Assembly: GCA_018609945.1 (NCBI GenBank)
Contig: JAHENO010000299.1
Location: forward strand, 1-8,895
Direction of reading: 5' to 3'
Source of the DNA: Haloarculaceae archaeon
GTDB lineage: Archaea; Halobacteriota; Halobacteria; Halobacteriales; Haloarculaceae
DNA length: 8,895 nt
Under the pieces are notes generated by a model. The model had not been told where the DNA came from. It saw nothing but the letters and a program-made list of their open reading frames with translations, and did not search any database. Every line of letters starts with the position of its first letter. The first letter of the stretch is position 1. A program made the position numbers and the translations under genes. Below, piece after piece: positions 1 through 4,617 of this stretch.

Positions 1-197
1 CCGCCGAAGTGTGCGTCCTCGGTGTCGACCTCGCCGATCTCGTCTTTGGGGACGACCCAGAGACTGTTGGTCGGCTTGCGCCGGCCGTGCTGGATTTCGG
101 CGAACATGAGCGCCATCTCGCGGTCCGGCGCGTGGACGTTCCCGCAGTGGGTGTGGTACCCGCCCGCCTCTTCCTGGCGGAACACTTCCCAGATCAT
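1..197 (-). CDS. paaB: Phenylacetyl-CoA 1,2-epoxidase subunit PaaB, N-terminal part (cut by window edge)
   Basis: This is a partial gene: ATG at 197 on the minus strand, 65 complete codons, then it runs off the left edge. The protein begins MIWEVFRQEEAGGYHTHCGN and continues with HAPDREMAL and later SLWVVP. This matches the usual PaaB pattern (EVF at the start, H.H.G, HA.D.EMAL, S.WVVP). In the known family PaaB is the small non-catalytic subunit of the multicomponent PaaABCE oxygenase, needed for assembly and electron transfer to the PaaA/PaaC core in the cytoplasm. Its ATG lies 2 nt after the paaA stop codon, so the two are almost certainly translated from one mRNA. The gene was found by reading the minus strand at the edge. 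Identification is firm; the C-terminal half is not visible. Confidence 0.9.
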   Translation of the reverse strand, partial: MIWEVFRQEEAGGYHTHCGNVHAPDREMALMFAEIQHGRRKPTNSLWVVPKDEIGEVDTEDAHFG

Positions 198-199
198 GG

Positions 200-1138
200 T
201 CAGTCCGCCGCGGCGGGTGCCTGCCCGCCTGCGGCCTGCTCCTGGCTGTCCAGCACGTCCCGGACCCACGCGACGGCTTCCCGGGCGGCCGCACGTTCGT
301 TTATCTGGCCGCGCCCCGGCTCGTACTCGTTTTTGGCGATCTGGAAGAACTCGTCCCAGTCCAGGTCGTCGTCGACGACCACGTACCGCCCGTCCTCCTC
401 GCGGATGCGCGGTTCGTCGGGGATTTCCAGGCCGTACTTCTCCGCCTTGGGCATGTAGCTGTTGAGGAAGGCCTGCCGGAGTTCGTCGTTGGTCATCGTC
501 TTCAGTCCCACCTCGGCCGCGAAATCGTGGTGGGTCGACTTGTCGTCGGTCGGGCCGAAGAACTGCAGGATGCGGGGCCACCACTCCTCGAAGGCCGCCT
601 GGGTGAGCCGCTGTTCCTTCCGGGAGCCCGACATCAACTCGGCGAGGATACTCTCGCCGTGCTTGACGTGAAAACCCTCCTCGAAGCAGATCTTGTCCAT
701 CGCGTGGGCGTAGGGCTCCCAGCTGGATCGTTTGAGCGTCGCCTGCCGGCGCATCGCCGCGCCGTCGACGAAGAAGGCGATCATCGGCGTCTCGACCCAC
801 GACTCCATCGGGTAGTGGAAACAGTTGAGGAACTTGCCCTTCCCCTCGGCGAGTTCGTCCAGCATCTCCTCGCGCGTCTTGACGCCGAGCGACTCGGCGG
901 CCCGGTACAGCAGTTGCCCGTGGCCGATCTCGTCTTGCACCTTGGCGCTGAAGGCCATCTTCCGCTCCAGGCTGGGTGCCTTCCGGATGAAGGGACGCTC
1001 CAGGTACGCCCCCATGATCTCGCTGTTGGCGTGGAACTGCAACATCCGCGTGGCCGCTTTCCGGTACTCCTCGGGCAGGTCGTCCTTGGGGCTGAACTCC
1101 CGGGGCCCTGCGCGTTCTTTGACTTCTTCGATGTCCAT
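200..1138 (-). CDS. paaA: Phenylacetyl-CoA 1,2-epoxidase catalytic subunit PaaA
   Basis: A 312-aa protein, close to the E. coli PaaA length (about 309 aa). PaaA is the di-iron catalytic subunit that adds one oxygen atom from O2 to phenylacetyl-CoA, giving the ring-1,2-epoxide. Ferritin-like ligand motifs are visible: Glu40 in the first helix, E70-IG-H73 (in KVQDEIGHG) and E154-GF-H157 (in FEEGFH), with Asp125 or a nearby acid as a likely further ligand. Ligand numbers are my assignment from motif spacing, not from a structure. The conserved surroundings MLQFHANSEIMGAYLERPFI and NCFHYPMESW are typical of PaaA. The acidic central and C-terminal regions and an Ala/Gln-rich tail (about 296-312) fit a halophile. 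First gene of the visible operon, directly followed by paaB; divergent from the regulator at 1250. The ATG at 1138 is the only sensible start: the first helix begins soon after. Confidence 0.93.
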   Translation of the reverse strand: MDIEEVKERAGPREFSPKDDLPEEYRKAATRMLQFHANSEIMGAYLERPFIRKAPSLERKMAFSAKVQDEIGHGQLLYRAAESLGVKTREEMLDELAEGKGKFLNCFHYPMESWVETPMIAFFVDGAAMRRQATLKRSSWEPYAHAMDKICFEEGFHVKHGESILAELMSGSRKEQRLTQAAFEEWWPRILQFFGPTDDKSTHHDFAAEVGLKTMTNDELRQAFLNSYMPKAEKYGLEIPDEPRIREEDGRYVVVDDDLDWDEFFQIAKNEYEPGRGQINERAAAREAVAWVRDVLDSQEQAAGGQAPAAAD

Positions 1139-1179
1139 GGTCGTTAATTACTTTCTCTCGGCGCACCTTACGGATTGTG

Positions 1180-1193
1180 CCGTCTATAGACGG
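1180..1193. promoter_or_regulatory. Perfect 14-bp palindrome, candidate operator between paaA and the regulator
   Basis: CCGTCTATAGACGG is identical to its own reverse complement over all 14 bases; the next flanking pair (1179 and 1194) no longer matches. It sits inside the 111-bp region between the two divergent genes, just downstream of the TATA-like box proposed for paaA and upstream of the one proposed for the regulator. A bound dimeric protein here could block paaA transcription or act on both promoters. A wider, looser inverted repeat, GTGCCG (1177-1182) and CGGCAC (1214-1219), encloses it. Operator function is inferred from symmetry and position. Confidence 0.4.
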
Positions 1194-1194
1194 G

Positions 1195-1203
1195 TCTTAA
1201 ATA
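1195..1203 (-). promoter_or_regulatory. Putative TATA box for the paaAB operon
   Basis: On the minus strand the sequence reads TATTTAAGA, the most TATA-like stretch upstream of paaA. With the usual archaeal spacing of about 26 nt the transcript would start near 1173, giving a leader of about 35 nt without an evident Shine-Dalgarno sequence next to the ATG. The CTATAG core at 1184-1189 is an alternative TATA element, which would give a leader of about 22 nt. Assigned by position and base composition only. Confidence 0.4.
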
Positions 1204-1218
1204 GTATTTCCGCCGGCA

Positions 1219-1226
1219 CTTAAGTA
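1219..1226 (+). promoter_or_regulatory. Putative TATA box of the regulator gene
   Basis: CTTAAGTA lies with its centre about 27 nt upstream of the ATG at 1250. That is the spacing expected for a leaderless haloarchaeal transcript, in which RNA starts at or next to the start codon. No Shine-Dalgarno sequence is evident, which agrees with leaderless initiation. The upstream AT-rich stretch TTAAATAG (1197-1204) is an alternative that would give a short leader. Confidence 0.4.
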
Positions 1227-1249
1227 CGTCGCCCTCCCAGTGGGGAAGG

Positions 1250-1921
1250 ATGATCGAGGAGTGTCTGGTCGTGGAGTTCCGCATCGAGGGTGACGACTGC
1301 CCGCTGGCCGACGCGAGTCGCGGGGGCGTCGCCATCGACGCGGCGCCACCGTTGTTGCGCGAGGACGGCAACGCCCTGTTGCGGTTCAGCGCGCCGGACG
1401 ACGAGAACCTCGCGCGGATTCTGGACGCCGACGACCGCCTGCGGTGTCTCCACCGGACGGTGACCGGCGACCGGGCCACCTACCGGTGTCTCTCCTTCCA
1501 TCCCTGCGTGGTCCACACGCTCACGAACGCCGGTTTCATGGTCGAGTCGCTGACCTACGAGGGCGGCAGCGCCACGCTGACCGGTGCGGTCGTCGGCCAC
1601 GAGGTCCTCCAGGGCGTGATGGAGACCGCGGGCGAGACCGTGGGCGCCCGCCTGGAGCGGACCTACGCCCTGCGCGCCGAGGAGGAGGATCCCGTCGCGA
1701 CGCAGTGGGACCTCACGCCGGCACAGGAGGAGACGCTCCGGCAGGCGCTGGTGATGGGCTATTTCACAGTTCCCCGCGGAGCGACCGCCGCGGACGTGGC
1801 CGACGCGCTCGGGATCAGCAAGTCGGCGTTCATCGAGCGCCTCCACCGCGCCCAGCACGCCCTGCTCTCGCAGGTGTTCGACGTCGACGCGCCCCGCAGT
1901 GGCACCCGCGACCAAGACTGA
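1250..1921 (+). CDS. HTH_10 (bacterio-opsin activator type) transcriptional regulator
   Basis: A 223-aa protein. Residues about 155-210 (starting LTPAQEETLRQALVMGYF, then TAADVADALGISKSAFIERL) form the haloarchaeal Bat-type HTH_10 domain: a helix with L-T-x-x-Q, then the characteristic P-R motif and a DVADxLGIS..A..E.L.R. helix-turn-helix. The N-terminal 150 residues look like the sensor or ligand-binding part common in this family; I see no transmembrane segment. It has cysteines at 5, 17, 66, 80 and 86, too scattered to claim a metal site. It is divergent from paaA and precedes the paaG-like gene by 26 nt. Local regulators placed like this usually control their neighbours, so control of phenylacetate catabolism is my inference. 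Whether it activates or represses, and its ligand, cannot be read from sequence. The start at 1250 is supported by TATA spacing. Confidence 0.85.
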   Translation: MIEECLVVEFRIEGDDCPLADASRGGVAIDAAPPLLREDGNALLRFSAPDDENLARILDADDRLRCLHRTVTGDRATYRCLSFHPCVVHTLTNAGFMVESLTYEGGSATLTGAVVGHEVLQGVMETAGETVGARLERTYALRAEEEDPVATQWDLTPAQEETLRQALVMGYFTVPRGATAADVADALGISKSAFIERLHRAQHALLSQVFDVDAPRSGTRDQD

Positions 1922-1947
1922 AGTTCCTTCCTCCCCGTGTGGCGTCC

Positions 1948-2709
1948 ATGCACGTCGAGGATGGACCGGTCCGCCGCGTGACCTTCGACCGCCCCGAGGC
2001 TCGAAACGCGATGACGGCCGCCGTGGCCCGCAACCTCGCGGACGCTCTGGCGGACCTCGACCCGGCCGACCACGACGCCGTCGTCCTCGCGGGCGAGGGC
2101 GAGGCGTTCAGTGCCGGCGGTGACATCGCGGCCATGGCCGACCGCGAGGAGTCCGCCCCCGAGGCCTACGAACGCGTCCGGACGACCCTCGGCCGCGTCG
2201 CCGCGGAAGTGCTGACCGCTCCGGTGCCGGTGGTGGCGAAGGTGAACGGCGACGCCGTGGGTGCGGGGCTGTCCCTGGCCGCGCTCGCCGACTTCGCGTA
2301 CGCCGCCGAGTCGGCCCGCTTCGGCGCGACCTTCGTCACCGTCGGGCTGGTCCCGGACATGGGCGGGACCGCCATCCTTCCCCGCACCATCGGGCTGCGT
2401 GCCACGAAGGAACTGGCGTTCACGGGGCGACTGCTCTCCGCGGAGGCGGCCGCCGAGATGGACCTGATCAACGAGGCCGTGCCCGACGACGCGCTCGACG
2501 GCCGGGTCGCGGACCTGGTGGAGACGCTCCGGGACCGGCCCACGGAATCCATCGCGCTCGCGAAGCGGGCCATCCACGACAACCTCGGTGCGTCCTGGCG
2601 GGAGGGACTCGACCGCGAGGCCCACGTCCAGGCGCTGGCCTACGACACCGACGCCCACGCAGAGGGCGTGGCGGCGTTTCTGGCGGAGCGGGATCCCGAC
2701 TTCGATTAG
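1948..2709 (+). CDS. paaG: Enoyl-CoA hydratase/isomerase family protein, probable PaaG-type 1,2-epoxyphenylacetyl-CoA isomerase
   Basis: A 253-aa crotonase-fold protein. FSAGGD (54-59) supplies the oxyanion-hole and CoA-binding loop. The sequence GLVPDMGGT (133-141) carries Asp137 where PaaG proteins carry their catalytic Asp (PDSGGT in E. coli PaaG). The position of the first hydratase glutamate (FG-x-P-E in true enoyl-CoA hydratases) is Phe129 here, in FGATF, while the second glutamate is kept (Glu155, in TKEL). This pattern favours the PaaG isomerase, which turns the ring epoxide into the oxepin form, over a simple hydratase. The C-terminus EGVAAFLAERDPDF also matches the PaaG ending. It lies 26 nt after the regulator, with no promoter or Shine-Dalgarno of its own, so is likely co-transcribed with it. 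An in-frame GTG at 1939 would add three residues. The stop overlaps that of the convergent amidohydrolase. Another crotonase isomerase remains possible. Confidence 0.8.
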   Translation: MHVEDGPVRRVTFDRPEARNAMTAAVARNLADALADLDPADHDAVVLAGEGEAFSAGGDIAAMADREESAPEAYERVRTTLGRVAAEVLTAPVPVVAKVNGDAVGAGLSLAALADFAYAAESARFGATFVTVGLVPDMGGTAILPRTIGLRATKELAFTGRLLSAEAAAEMDLINEAVPDDALDGRVADLVETLRDRPTESIALAKRAIHDNLGASWREGLDREAHVQALAYDTDAHAEGVAAFLAERDPDFD

Positions 2710-3578
2710 AGTCCCAGAAACGCCTCGGCGTTCTCGAAGAGGATCTTCCGCTGGACCGACTCGTCGTAGTCGACGGTCTCGGCGAACGACGAGAGCCACT
2801 CCTCGGGACGGATCATCGGGTAGTCGGTCCCGAACATCACCTTGTCCTGGAGCAAGGTGCCGGCGTAGTGGAGCACCTGCTCGTCGACGTAGCGGGGCAG
2901 CCACCCCGAGAGGTCCATGTAGACGTTGCCCTTCTGCTGGCAGACCGCGAGTTGCTCTCTTTCCCACGGGAAGGCGGGGTGGGCGATGAGTATCTGCAAC
3001 TCGGGATGGTCGGCGGCCACGTCGTCGATCAGCATCGGATCGCCGTACTTCACCTTGAGGCCTCGGCCACCCGGCGCGCAGGCCCCGAGTGTGGAGTTGC
3101 CCCCGTGGAAGACGATGGGGACGCCCAGATCCTCGATGGTGCTCCAGAGGTGGTCGTGGCGGGGTGCCGAGGGGTCGAACCCCTGTGCGATCTGCTGGAA
3201 CTTGAACCCCGAGAGGTCGAGGTCCTCGACGCACCGAATCGCCTCCCCCACGCAGTCGACCTTGTGGGGGTCGACGCTCCCGAAGCCCACGAAGAAGTCG
3301 GGATACTCGTCGCGCACCTCGGCGACGTGGTCGTTGGGGACGGGGGGATTGCCGGTGTTGGTCTCGGCGTCCCAGCCCAGCAGGACGGCCCGGCCGATCC
3401 CCTGTTCGCGGTACTCGGCGACCATCTCCTCGTAGCTCCAGGTCTCCAAATCGGTCCCGAAGCGGTCGGCGGCGTCGCGCATCATCTGCCCGCCGGCGTC
3501 TTCGAGGAACGCCGCGGTCGGCTGGTGGGCGTGGGTGTCGACGATGCGCTCCTCCCCGGCGCCCGGCAGGTCGACCAT
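2706..3578 (-). CDS. Amidohydrolase family protein (amidohydrolase_2 / ACMSD-like)
   Basis: A 290-aa TIM-barrel metal-dependent hydrolase or decarboxylase. Visible metal-site motifs in order: D14-THAH (His16, His18) at the first strand, VFHGG with His158, IAHPAFPW with His200, and MFGTDYP with Asp252. This is the set seen in the PF04909 family, which includes aminocarboxymuconate-semialdehyde decarboxylase and gamma-resorcylate decarboxylase. Substrate cannot be read from sequence; acting on an aromatic-derived acid is inferred from family and from the nearby paa genes. The ATG at 3578 follows the cupin stop codon after a single base, so the two are translationally coupled. The reading frame stays open upstream into the cupin gene, but the HxH strand begins shortly after this ATG and the coupling supports it. 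It converges on the paaG-like gene, the two ends sharing 4 nt. Confidence 0.85.
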   Translation of the reverse strand: MVDLPGAGEERIVDTHAHQPTAAFLEDAGGQMMRDAADRFGTDLETWSYEEMVAEYREQGIGRAVLLGWDAETNTGNPPVPNDHVAEVRDEYPDFFVGFGSVDPHKVDCVGEAIRCVEDLDLSGFKFQQIAQGFDPSAPRHDHLWSTIEDLGVPIVFHGGNSTLGACAPGGRGLKVKYGDPMLIDDVAADHPELQILIAHPAFPWEREQLAVCQQKGNVYMDLSGWLPRYVDEQVLHYAGTLLQDKVMFGTDYPMIRPEEWLSSFAETVDYDESVQRKILFENAEAFLGL

Positions 3579-3579
3579 C

Positions 3580-3900
3580 TCAGGGTGCGCCCGCGATGAC
3601 GAACGTACTCTCCGTGTCGCCGTTGTGTATCTGCCGGCGGGCGTCGGGGTCGACCCGCAAGGCGTCCCCCGCCGAGAGCGACACGTCCTCGCCCTCGACG
3701 GTGATCGTGGCCTCGCCCTCCAGCAGGAGGTACACCTCCTCCTCGCCCTCCTCGGCGTGGTCGTGGGGCTTGCCATCCCAGTCGGGGGGACACTCCACGA
3801 CCGTCACGCCCAGTTGCTCACAGTCCAGTGGCTCCCGCAGGAAGTGCATCGCGTCGGCTACCGCGTCGACCTCCTCGTAGTTGACCGTGGTGTGGGTCAT
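3580..3900 (-). CDS. Small single-domain cupin protein
   Basis: A 106-aa protein with one cupin_2 barrel. Numbered from the ATG at 3900, cupin motif 1 is PHDH (His46, His48), then Glu55 and Gly62 in EEVYLLLEGEA; motif 2 includes Pro85 and His92-Asn93 in RRQIHNGD. The metal ligands (two His, Glu, His) are therefore all present, so it probably binds a divalent metal. Single-domain cupins of this kind include isomerases, dioxygenase-like enzymes and ligand sensors; I cannot choose. It is upstream of and coupled to the amidohydrolase (1 nt between stop and start), suggesting the two act on the same compound. The start is ambiguous: a GTG at 3903 directly precedes the ATG, and a GGGAG element (3913-3917) is 9 nt from the GTG and 12 nt from the ATG. 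No signal peptide, so cytoplasmic. Confidence 0.85.
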   Translation of the reverse strand: MTHTTVNYEEVDAVADAMHFLREPLDCEQLGVTVVECPPDWDGKPHDHAEEGEEEVYLLLEGEATITVEGEDVSLSAGDALRVDPDARRQIHNGDTESTFVIAGAP

Positions 3901-3912
3901 CACTCGATACTT

Positions 3913-3917
3913 CTCCC
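3913..3917 (-). promoter_or_regulatory. Shine-Dalgarno element of the cupin gene
   Basis: GGGAG on the minus strand, 9 nt before the GTG at 3903 and 12 nt before the ATG at 3900. The spacing slightly favours the GTG, while ATG is the commoner start codon, so the site does not settle the choice. Confidence 0.4.
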
Positions 3918-3956
3918 GAGTCCCGGAAAAACGCTTCGACGGCGCCAGCGAATCGC

Positions 3957-3967
3957 ACCAAATATAA
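3957..3967 (-). promoter_or_regulatory. Putative TATA box of the cupin-amidohydrolase operon
   Basis: Minus-strand TTATATTTGGT at the edge of the AT-rich island. With about 26-27 nt spacing, transcription would begin near 3937, giving a leader of about 37 nt that contains the GGGAG element. It is the best TATA-like match within 80 nt of the cupin start. Part of it also belongs to a 10-bp inverted repeat (3959-3968 with 4031-4040). Confidence 0.4.
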
Positions 3968-4085
3968 GAAAAATATTATGAATACAGAATAAGCACGAAT
4001 AGCAAAGAACTACCGACGTCGCAAAATATACTTATATTTGAATACGAAAGAGAATCACACGTATCAACTCAAAATTGCTCTTATT
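3957..4085. other. AT-rich intergenic island with inverted and direct repeats
   Basis: By my count about 38 of 129 bases are G or C (about 29%), against roughly 70% on both sides. No convincing gene is present on either strand. Repeats seen: CAAATATAAG at 3959-3968 recurs inverted as CTTATATTTG at 4031-4040; AAATATA-CT-TATATTT at 4024-4039 is a 7-bp-arm inverted repeat; AATAT/ATATT arms lie at 3961-3965 and 3973-3977; TGAATAC is directly repeated at 3979-3985 and 4039-4045. The island lies downstream of the zinc-ribbon gene and upstream of the cupin operon. On the minus strand it offers T-tracts (4071-4074, 4023-4026, 3969-3973) that could end the upstream transcript. It may be a regulatory region, a scar of a lost mobile element, or both. 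Confidence 0.6.
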
Positions 4086-4107
4086 TCGAGGAGCAGCCGG
4101 ACGGCAG

Positions 4108-4398
4108 TCATTCGACGCGGAAGTGGGGTTCGGAGACGCTCTCGCTTTTGCACTCGGGGCAGCGGCTGGGGCGGTTGGCGGGGTCGTCGAAGCGGTCGAA
4201 CCCGCAGTCGCGGCACTCGGGCGGGGCGACGAGCAGTTGCCCGTCGGTTTCTTCCAGCGACCGGGCGATGTGTCGGACGTGATCGAGGGCGTCGCTGGCC
4301 TGGACGTCGAACTCCCGGGCGAGCGCGGCCGCCGAGAGCGACTTCTCGCGCAGTCGGTCCGCCATCCGCTCGCGGGTCGTCCGGTCCGCCTCGCGCAT
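4108..4398 (-). CDS. Small HTH plus zinc-ribbon protein, predicted transcriptional regulator (COG3357-like)
   Basis: A 96-aa protein. Residues about 8-55 form a helical, helix-turn-helix-like unit (RERMADRLREKSLSAAALAR, then FDVQASDALDHVRHIARSL), and residues about 60-90 a zinc ribbon with two CxxC knuckles: Cys62/Cys65 and Cys80/Cys83, 14 residues apart. This matches the archaeal family described as an HTH fused to a Zn-ribbon. Members are predicted DNA-binding regulators, but to my knowledge target genes are not established. The C-terminus is short after the second knuckle, so it looks complete. The ATG at 4398 is supported by a TATA-like CATATG centred about 26 nt upstream. It stands alone, separated from gnd by a 181-bp repeat- and T-tract-containing region and from the cupin operon by the AT-rich island, so it is probably its own transcription unit. 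Confidence 0.8.
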   Translation of the reverse strand: MREADRTTRERMADRLREKSLSAAALAREFDVQASDALDHVRHIARSLEETDGQLLVAPPECRDCGFDRFDDPANRPSRCPECKSESVSEPHFRVE

Positions 4399-4421
4399 AC
4401 CCGTCCGTTCGGTGCCGGCGC

Positions 4422-4427
4422 CATATG
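4422..4427 (-). promoter_or_regulatory. Possible TATA element of the zinc-ribbon gene
   Basis: CATATG is the only AT-rich stretch near the start codon at 4398. Its centre is about 26 nt upstream, the distance expected for a leaderless archaeal transcript. The match to a TATA consensus is weak. Confidence 0.3.
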
Positions 4428-4436
4428 TCTTGTCGG

Positions 4437-4487
4437 TCGCTCGCGGACGCTACTCGTCCCGCCGCCGCACCTCGTGGCGGCCAAACC
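4437..4487 (-). repeat. Detached second copy of the gnd 3' end (direct repeat, copy 1)
   Basis: This 51-nt stretch matches 4567-4617 at 46 of 51 positions with no gaps, offset by exactly 130 bp. Read on the minus strand in the gnd frame it encodes FGRHEVRRRDE and then TAG, against FGRHEVRRRDG and TAG at the true gnd end. Three of the five differences are synonymous third-position changes and the other two fall in the last sense codon. Similarity stops abruptly upstream of the Phe codon but continues about 13 nt past the stop. It is a gene remnant or an attachment-site-like duplication, not a working gene. Confidence 0.75.
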
Positions 4488-4495
4488 ACGACCAC

Positions 4496-4536
4496 TTTTT
4501 TCGCTCGGGGTCGCAAGCGACCCACTCGCGAAAAAA
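4496..4536. repeat. 41-nt inverted repeat (hairpin) downstream of gnd
   Basis: The outer arms are TTTTTTCGC (4496-4504) and GCGAAAAAA (4528-4536); the inner arms are GGGTCGC (4508-4514) and GCGACCC (4517-4523), joined by AA. A 3-nt and a 4-nt unpaired stretch separate the two stems. Each strand begins with a T-run and ends with an A-run, so the structure looks the same from both directions. It lies between the two copies of the gnd 3' end repeat. It may be a terminator element or part of a small dispersed repeat. Confidence 0.6.
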
Positions 4537-4548
4537 CGTGGGGAAAAA
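4531..4548 (-). terminator. gnd: Probable T-tract terminator of gnd
   Basis: On the minus strand TTTTT (4548-4544) and TTTTTT (4536-4531) follow the gnd stop codon by about 31 and 43 nt. Archaeal transcription termination relies mainly on such T-tracts. The second run is also the first arm of the inverted repeat at 4496-4536. Assigned from composition and position. Confidence 0.45.
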
Positions 4549-4566
4549 GCCGCTCGCTTACTGCGT

Positions 4567-4617
4567 TCGCTCGCGGACGCTATCCGTCCCGCCGACGCAC
4601 CTCGTGGCGTCCGAACC
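4567..4617 (-). repeat. gnd 3' end (direct repeat, copy 2, inside the gene)
   Basis: This is the partner of copy 1 at 4437-4487 (46 of 51 identical, 130-bp offset). It covers the last gnd codons from FGRHEV to the TAG stop (4582-4580) and 13 nt beyond. Because the FG.H.V ending is a conserved feature of this short 6-phosphogluconate dehydrogenase class, as I recall it, this copy is the functional gene end and copy 1 the duplicate. Confidence 0.75.

Noticed and set aside
1444..1947. Upstream extension of the paaG-like reading frame into the regulator gene
   Set aside because: The added residues are Arg/Gly/Pro-rich out-of-frame translation of the regulator. Crotonase similarity begins at the ATG at 1948.
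1759..3234. A 491-codon minus-strand frame antisense to the regulator and the paaG-like gene, running on across the amidohydrolase in another frame
   Set aside because: It is a shadow frame with no domain, and it contradicts three well-supported genes.
3957..4085. Small protein gene inside the AT-rich island
   Set aside because: The short frames there lack good starts, ribosome sites and halophile-like composition; the longest one continues antisense through the zinc-ribbon gene.
4437..4617. CRISPR-like repeat pair
   Set aside because: There are only two copies, 51 nt long and 130 bp apart, encoding a gene's C-terminus, with no cas genes in the window.
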